DNA from: Ailurus styani | Taxonomy: Eukaryota; Chordata; Mammalia; Carnivora; Ailuridae | NCBI GenBank assembly: GCA_002007465.1 | Contig: LNAC01000001.1 | Coordinates: 3,183,442 to 3,247,441 of the forward strand | DNA length: 64,000 nucleotides | Direction of reading: 5' to 3' | Shown: piece by piece, positions 58,195-64,000 of the stretch | How positions within the stretch are numbered: the first letter of the stretch is position 1 | Layout of the letters: every line of letters starts with the position of its first letter | Position numbers and translations under genes: made by a program | The notes under the pieces: model-generated | Database searches by the model: none | What the model saw: only the letters and a program-made list of their open reading frames with translations | Told to the model about the DNA's origin: nothing

Positions 58195-58770
58195 TATGGC
58201 AAGCAGAATTCTAAAAGGGCCCTGAGTTGCCCACCCTGTCCCCCCTGTGAGTGTGGATGGGACCCACGGATAGGATGCTAAGTGATAAGGCAAAGGGGAA
58301 GGAATTTTACAGATGTGCTTGAGGTGCTGATCACTTGACTTTGAGGTCATCGAAAGGGAGATTATCAGGCATGGCCCCACCTAAATAGGTGAGCCCTTGA
58401 AAGGAGAGTCTGGGCCTCCCATGAAAGCAGAGACTCAACACCGGACTCCTTGGATGGACTCGAAGAGGCAAGTAGCCCAGCTGTGAATGGCCTACAGAGA
58501 AGAGAGGAGAGATCCTTCCAGAAGCCAAGGGCCTCAGTCTGGTAACCACAAGCACTTACCTTCTGACAAAACCTGACTGAGCTCAACAACGGATCCTAAG
58601 CTCCAAGAGAACCCCTGGGGACCAACATCCTAACTGTAGTCTTATGGGACCCATATCAGGAGACCCAGCTAAACCGTGTTGGGACCCAGGGAGACTGTGA
58701 GACAGTGAGTGTGGTTTTAAGCGATGAAGGTTGTTATAATTTATTATGTAGCTGTAGAAAAGCACACCCA
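58195..58770 (+). mobile_element. MLT1-like LTR (ERVL-MaLR)
   Basis: ATGGCAAGCAGAATTCTAAA, CTGTGAGTGTGGATGGGACC, GAAGGAATTTTACAGATGTGC, CACTTGACTTTGAGGTCATC, AGATTATCAGGCATGG and the end GGTTGTTATAATTTATTATG form a nearly complete MaLR-type LTR of about 575 bases in plus orientation. Confidence 0.75.
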
Positions 58771-59164
58771 GCATCTCTGTCAAACATGGTTACGGGGGAG
58801 AAAGCTGACTGGCTACTCCAGAAGGAGTCTACTTTGTAGTCCCTCCTGGAGGAGGTTCTCACCCTTCTCTGGTAAAATCATCAGTGTTAACGATCCAATC
58901 CTGGAGGGCACGCTCTGGAGGCTTCCTTTGTTTCCCCACAGGGAAGCAGGGTGATTAGCACGGAGCCCTGAGTTGCAGCATCCAGGTGAATCATTTGAAA
59001 TCGACAGGGGGTGGATCTGATTTGGCCTGAGGAGAAGGGTGAGGTGTTGATACAGGTCGAGTCTGAAGTCCCTGTGGGGCACTGGGGTGAGACAGCAGGT
59101 GTTCGTTCTACCTCACTGATGGACAGCGAGGGCTCTAGAGACAGATGCCCACACTGGCGTCTTG
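58771..59164. other. Unannotated sequence
   Basis: TTGCAGCATCCAGGTGAATC at 58973 resembles a fragment of an old hAT-type repeat, too short to call. No gene recognised. Confidence 0.35.
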
Positions 59165-59285
59165 GGCCCGGACTTGAACACCCCAAGCCTCTGCTTCCTC
59201 CCAGCTCCTGTCAGGGTTGCGAGAGCTAATTTTCATGTGGAGGATCTGAACCCAGCTGGCATAAGCTCAGTGCTCAGGAGAGTTG
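59165..59285 (+). repeat. Possible MIR SINE, diverged
   Basis: GACTTGAACACCCCAAGCCTC, TGCTTCCTCCCAG, GGGTTGCGAGAGCTAATTTTC and AGCTCAGTGCTCAGGAG follow the MIR 3' half loosely. Weak call. Confidence 0.4.
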
Positions 59286-59609
59286 GCTGTTACTCGATGC
59301 CTGTCTGGAGCTCAGGGGAGAGGTTCGGGCGAAGGTGCGGAGGTCCAGGTCACCTGCCAAGATGGTGAGGACGTCACAGGGACAGGTGAGATCATGGAGG
59401 GTAGATGCCCTTATTCTTGTAATTTCTTATTCGCTTGGCTCAGGAATGTCGACGTAGAAATAGAGATGAGAGGTATGGAAACTCAATGCGATCACTTCTG
59501 TACCTAGTTGTTTTTGTGGGGGTTCTGACCGGGACTCATTGTCTATTTCTAGACTCGTTGAGGCATACGGTGGCCACACTGGGGTTTTGCTCACACTTAG
59601 GACTTGTGT
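59286..59609. other. Unannotated sequence
   Basis: No feature recognised. Confidence 0.4.
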
Positions 59610-59925
59610 CCGTCAGTGAGGGCTGACGAAACAAAGTGCCTCAGATGGCGGGCCTTAGCGGAGGTTTGTTTTCTGAGTTCTGGAGGCTGAAAGTCCAGGA
59701 CCAAGGTCCGGCAGCAGTGACTTCTGAGGAGGACTCTCCGCAGCGTGTGGTTGGCTGCCTGCTCGCTGTGTTCACCGGGCGGACAGAGCGCTGGGGTCTC
59801 CTCCTCTTCTCGGTCACCTGAGCCGCCTCTCTACAGGTCCTGTCTCCAAATAGAGCCACACCGGGAGCCCACAGGCCAACATTTAAGTTTTAGGGGACAG
59901 ACATTGGGTCCATAATCTGATTCCC
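59610..59925 (-). mobile_element. MLT1-like LTR, antisense
   Basis: TTTTCTGAGTTCTGGAGGCTG, AAAGTCCAGGACCAAGGTCC, GCTGCCTGCTCGCTGTGTTC, CTGTCTCCAAATAGAGCCAC and GACAGACATTGGGTCCATAA match a reverse-complement MaLR LTR. CpG content is higher than usual for an old LTR. Confidence 0.8.
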
Positions 59926-60284
59926 CAGCCTGTGTACTCCTCCTCTTAACTTGGAAACCTCAGAGTGGTGTTTCCGGGCCACTCCAGTGGGGGAGAGAGA
60001 GCCTGTCATGCTCAGCGATGGCCCGGCGGGGGAAAAGCCCAGAACACAGACGACCGTGTACCCACGTACCCGTGTTTGGAAAAGTTAATGGCAGAAGTAG
60101 GGAAAAGGGGCCGTGATTTTATCTGCGGTGTGTGTGTGTGCACAGGAAGTGTGTGTACCTGTGTGTGCGTGCTCACTCCTACACGAATGCCTGTGCACGC
60201 ATCCGCACGTACAGTCATGTATGTTCCCGAGACGGCAGCTGTCTCTCCTCTGACGCGCAGTCTGCTCTCCTCCCTGGGAGTTCT
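59926..60284. other. Unannotated sequence with short TG-rich patch
   Basis: TGTGTGTGTGTGC at 60129-60141 is a short microsatellite. No gene recognised. Confidence 0.4.
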
Positions 60285-60425
60285 CCTTGGCCGACCGCGA
60301 CAAAGCCGTCTCAGCATTCTGCCTTGACGCGGTCGCCCGGCTCGGCGGCGGCGGCGGTGACAGCCCCTACCCCATCGTGCCCGCTCCGAGCCGCCGTCAG
60401 GGAGCCCGGCACCCCCCTCTGGCAC
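60285..60425. promoter_or_regulatory. Small CpG cluster with (CGG)n
   Basis: Dense CpG including CGGCTCGGCGGCGGCGGCGG (60339-60358) within a GC-rich 140 bases. It could be a small CpG island, but the length is below usual thresholds and no transcript can be linked. The short (CGG)5 run may vary in length. Confidence 0.3.
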
Positions 60426-61640
60426 ACCTTCCGCATGAGGCTTGCAAGGGGGATGATTTGGGGTCCGTGGAGGTCTGATACCCTTGTTGGGTGTGGGCTA
60501 GCGAGCAGCAGTGCCTCCGAGGTGGGCCAGGAGGATTTTCCTCACTCTCTGCAAATTCAAAATGTCTCCGGTAAAGTGAAATCGTAGCTGGTGTCAAAAT
60601 TCGCTACAGCAGTTTGGCTAAGTATGAAATGTGTAGAGAAATAAGGCTAAAATGGCACAGGAGAGTTGGAATGCATTGTCACGCATTAGAGACAGACACG
60701 GATCTGGTTCAACAGAACAGAGTCAGCAGCACCCAGAACTTGAACTCTAGCCATACAGGTGTATGAGCGAACGTTCCAATAACGCCCATAACAATCGCCT
60801 ATCTGTTGAGGTCATATGCACACTGCGTGTTCCATGCATTAGTAAAACGTGGGTCTTCTGGTACATATTTTGCTGGGTACAAGGTATTTTCTGGATTTCG
60901 GAAAGTCAAGGGAAAACCCTTGATTATTAAAGGTGCAAATGCATATTCACCATATAAAATGAATTATTAGAATCTAAAGTTCCTGCAACCTATTCAGGAT
61001 TATCCAGAGCATTTAAATTCACAGAAGCCCCTGTTTCCCGTGGTCCTTGAAGGTGCATTTCACTGGTAAGCATTCGTTACGGTAAAGGACAGCTGCAACC
61101 CTGTGGTCCTTAGATTTTCCTATCCCACGAATACTGCAGCAGTTTTCCTGATGGAACTTACTGCCATTGCACATGGCCTGTGACCTTTTGTCTGTGTTTG
61201 GAATGGAGCCCGAGTGTCCACGTGCCCCAGGGGAACCTGGCATGACCGCCTCTATCCAGAAGGGTGTTTTTTTTCCAAGCCACTGCGCGTTCTCCTTGCG
61301 AATCTGGGCTATCTCAAAACCCTGTTGTCGTCGTCTCTTTTGGCAGGGGCTTTCCTTGTGAATCAGAAGCGAGTATGCAGGCTTTCTGCCACATAGCGAG
61401 AGAGCCTGCACTCCTTGTTTAAGAATGCAAAAGCTGTTTTAAAAAGTGTGTGAATAGAGTCCTAAGTGTGGTAGGCTCGCCTGGTAAAAAATAATATTCG
61501 GCTCAGCATTTTGGCAGAGATGATTATTATGAGGCAGACTCATTTGTTTACCTTCCCAGCTAGAAAAGACACATGTAGGTAGGCAGCCAAGAAGAGGAGG
61601 GCATAAATGGGGAATAGGGAACAGGGCTTGGCTCCTGTTA
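60426..61640. other. Unannotated, repeat-poor sequence
   Basis: No gene or interspersed repeat recognised. From 60590 to 61020 it is AT-rich and evenly textured. A 130-codon minus frame at 61019-61411 has no recognisable domain. Confidence 0.4.
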
Positions 61641-62720
61641 TATTGATTTTGGCAAAAACGCCGCATGAAAAATTATGCCTCAGATAAAAATAAATTATAA
61701 TCTACAAGTATTTGAATGAGAAGGGTTCCCTGTGAAAACTTCATAAGTGAATGCTAATTCAGTTACCAGTTTGTAGCCATGAAACACAACCCGTCATGTT
61801 GTTCCGTGGAGCTTTTTTTGGAAAAGATTGCATAACCCATGAAGCAATTCTTCACAAAGTGCATAAAAGTGTCAGCTTATGTATAATTTATACAGCGAAT
61901 GTTAGTTATGGTCTGTTTAATAGTATTTAATGCTGTCAGATGACATCATTCTTTCATTTCCCAATTGAAGAAAAATAAAAAGACCAATCAAAAACATTTT
62001 ATAGAGTCAGAAATATGCTTATTGGATTTGATAAAAATTGTAGAAGATGATAAACAGATTCACTGGGGGAGGGATCTCTAACAGATTTTTGAAAAGAGTT
62101 ATGGTAAAGCATGTTCGGTATTTACAGTTATTTTAATCATAATTTACTTACTGTGTGTTGTCTAATACGCTGCTAATGTGCCTTAAGCAATTCATTTTGC
62201 CGACAGCACAGTAAATTGCCATATAGCCTTGGCCCTTTATTAGTAGCGATGATTAAATCCAATTTTAGTTGTACTTTACTACATTCTCTCCACTGCCTAC
62301 AGGGCATCCCTATGGGGGGGAGAGCAGTTGCTGTTTCTGTCCCTAATCTTCCCATCTTTTAGCCAAAAATCTATTCTGTACATTTTCAGCAGGATACACT
62401 CCACCTCCGTTGATACTATTTTCCTGCCATGCGGGATATTTTTGGTGCCGTTTGAGAAAGCAGGTCAAAATGTTTGAAAATTGTTGCATTGAATAAAATA
62501 TAGCCCATGATCTGTCTTTATGCAGGGAAAGCATTGAATAAAAGAAAATCTACCCTTTCCACTGTGGGTGTGTGTTGAATCTTATAAGAGACCAAGGATT
62601 GACTTCATATATTATGGGACCAGAATATTCTAGTATGTTAACTCTGTAGGTGAATTCTCACAGGGTATGTAACTGTATTATTTAACTCTGCAAAGCAAGT
62701 CGGGGTACAATCTGTGTGAA
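61641..62720. other. Candidate conserved non-coding block
   Basis: About 1.1 kb of AT-rich sequence without repeats, with a dense mix of TAATTT, ATTAAA, TTTAATGCTG and AACAATT-like words and no long frame. It looks like the most conserved-textured part of the right end. Inference only. Confidence 0.35.
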
Positions 62721-63937
62721 ATGTATTATAGAAAATGAAGTTACACACTCTCATATGTCACGAACCGTGGCACGCGGTGCTCAGAGTTTCATTGGATGCG
62801 AGTCCACACAATTCCACTTCAGTTTCCAGGCTCTCGGAGTTTGCGCGCCAGATGTGGGCCATGTCTCAGAACCTCAGTTTATTTGCAAATGCATTTTTTT
62901 GGCCTTTGAGTTTGGGCTTGATCCAGGGGTCCTCACTTCGGCTTTTTTGCAGGAAAGATTTTGCAAGTTTTCCCTGACAGTCGTAGAATGCAGGCTGCTG
63001 CAGCAAGCCGGCAACCAAGACTGTGATCCAATCGTGCTGCCCACTGCAAGATCCCAAGTCCCTGCATCAGTGAGTCAGATGCCTGGAAAAGCACCTGAGG
63101 GTTTGCTTTCTTACCCCCTATTTCAATATCAGAGGGCTGGCTTGGATCGGTGGTGCTTGAAAGACCCTCAGCCAAGGTCCTTCTGGAACATCTCAGGGGT
63201 GCAGAATGGCACCTTAGGGTGTGACCAGGGATTTTCCCCTTTCCCTGCTACCTTTCCTTGTCTGGTTGTGATGGTGCCCTTGGCCCTAGGATGCAGGAGA
63301 CACACCCGAGCAGTTTATCTCATGACCCAGGTGGCATGCAGGTCTGATTTCCGATGGTGGTGCCACGATCCAGGGCAGGAGAGACGGTGCTGGCCAGCTC
63401 TGCGCCTGATCTTCCTGCCAGGCCACGCTGCAGCCCCTGGGGGTATTCCGGGCAGGATGGCTTCAGTTGTTTTGGCTTATCCATAATGCATCCTAGGAAA
63501 AGCTGGGGAAGGTGTTCCCAGGTCCCATCCGTTTCTGGCAGCTTTTCACACATCTCCTTTTGTCTATTTTTCTCTCTTTCCTTCCTCTTTCATCTAGTCT
63601 GGGCACTTTGCAGTGGCCGAGGGTTTCCCAATTCCTAGGGAAGTTTCCCTCTGCCCTATTTCTCACTGTGACTACTCCCGGCTTCTCCCTCCCTTCCTTC
63701 TCTCTGATCCAGATGTTCCAGTACTAAATGTCATTCCTTTTGGGTCCTGCTGAGTGCAAATTTGGAAATGTGGGCTAATGGGGGATCCTGAGTTAATGGG
63801 CTCCCCCTCCCACGTAACACTTCTTGGAGCATTGCAGTCATGCTACTTTAGCCTAAAGCAGGGAATGGAGAGGGGGAAGATTCTTGCTTCCGTGTCAGGC
63901 CTTGAGTGACGAACAGAGTTTGACATGGGGACCTTTC
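62721..63937. other. Unannotated sequence with long chance frame
   Basis: A 256-codon plus frame spans 62716-63486. Its translation has no signal peptide, repeated domain or recognisable motif, and the DNA has no interspersed repeat. A T run (63938 on) begins the edge SINE. I do not call a gene, but this is the longest frame that is neither repetitive nor strongly GC-driven. Confidence 0.35.
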
Positions 63938-64000
63938 TTTTTTTTTTTTTTAAAGGATTTTATTTATTTATTTGACAGAGAGAGAGAGAGAGAGAGAGAG
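63938..64000 (-). mobile_element. CAN-SINE, antisense, cut by window edge
   Basis: Poly(T), then AAAGGATTTTATTTATTTATTTGACAG with GA repeats to the last base. This is the 3' end of a minus-strand SINE, and the remainder lies beyond the window. Confidence 0.92.

Overview
This window reads as nuclear genomic DNA of a carnivoran mammal. The clearest sign is a set of about a dozen tRNA-Lys-derived Carnivora SINEs (CAN-SINE/SINEC) on both strands. They have the GGGTGGCTCAG head, the GGTCATGATCTCAGG body, a (TC)n tract and an AATAAATAAAATCTTT tail, and most are flanked by direct repeats. The body variant with ACAAGTAGGCAGAGAGGCAGGCAGAGAG is the form I associate with Caniformia and mustelids in particular; that species-level reading is inference. 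MIR, L2, L1M, MLT1-like LTR and hAT-type fragments complete a normal mammalian repeat spectrum.

I find no protein-coding gene, exon, tRNA, rRNA or known ncRNA that I can support. The longest open frames (261, 256, 198, 192, 185 and 179 codons) have no recognisable domain. Each is either in GC-rich DNA where stops are rare, inside a tandem repeat, or without any family resemblance. The window is best described as intergenic or intronic.

Layout. 1-13.6 kb: ordinary sequence with scattered SINEs, MIR/L2, one complete solo-LTR-like element (5.1-5.5 kb) and an L2 reverse-transcriptase remnant (13.5 kb). 13.79-14.21 kb: an exact tandem duplication of 208 bp with the single N of the window at its junction, very probably an assembly artefact. 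About 14.2-28.2 kb: a strikingly repeat-poor stretch with long AT-rich blocks that look like candidate conserved non-coding elements, and a CpG-richer block at 23.8-24.9 kb. It also holds a (CA)n tract and a polypurine tract at 27.4-27.8 kb. 28.8-40.6 kb: a LINE/LTR-rich domain with an L1M on the plus strand, long divergent L1 sequence on the minus strand, and a nested SINE cluster at 36.7-37.3 kb. 40.6-49 kb: mostly unique, GC-richer, with a CpG cluster at 45.6-45.9 kb. 49-55 kb: a second LTR of the 5.1 kb family and three minisatellites, the best being a 46-bp, nine-copy array at 54.24-54.66 kb. 55-60 kb: old LTRs and a DNA transposon remnant. 60-63.9 kb: a small CpG cluster, then another repeat-poor AT-rich block, ending in a SINE cut by the window edge.

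No gene set can be described as working together here. If the window has function, it is most likely cis-regulatory and located in the repeat-poor blocks. I found no evidence of a novel multi-gene system. Family names for old repeats come from remembered consensus patterns, not from a search, and boundaries of old elements are approximate.
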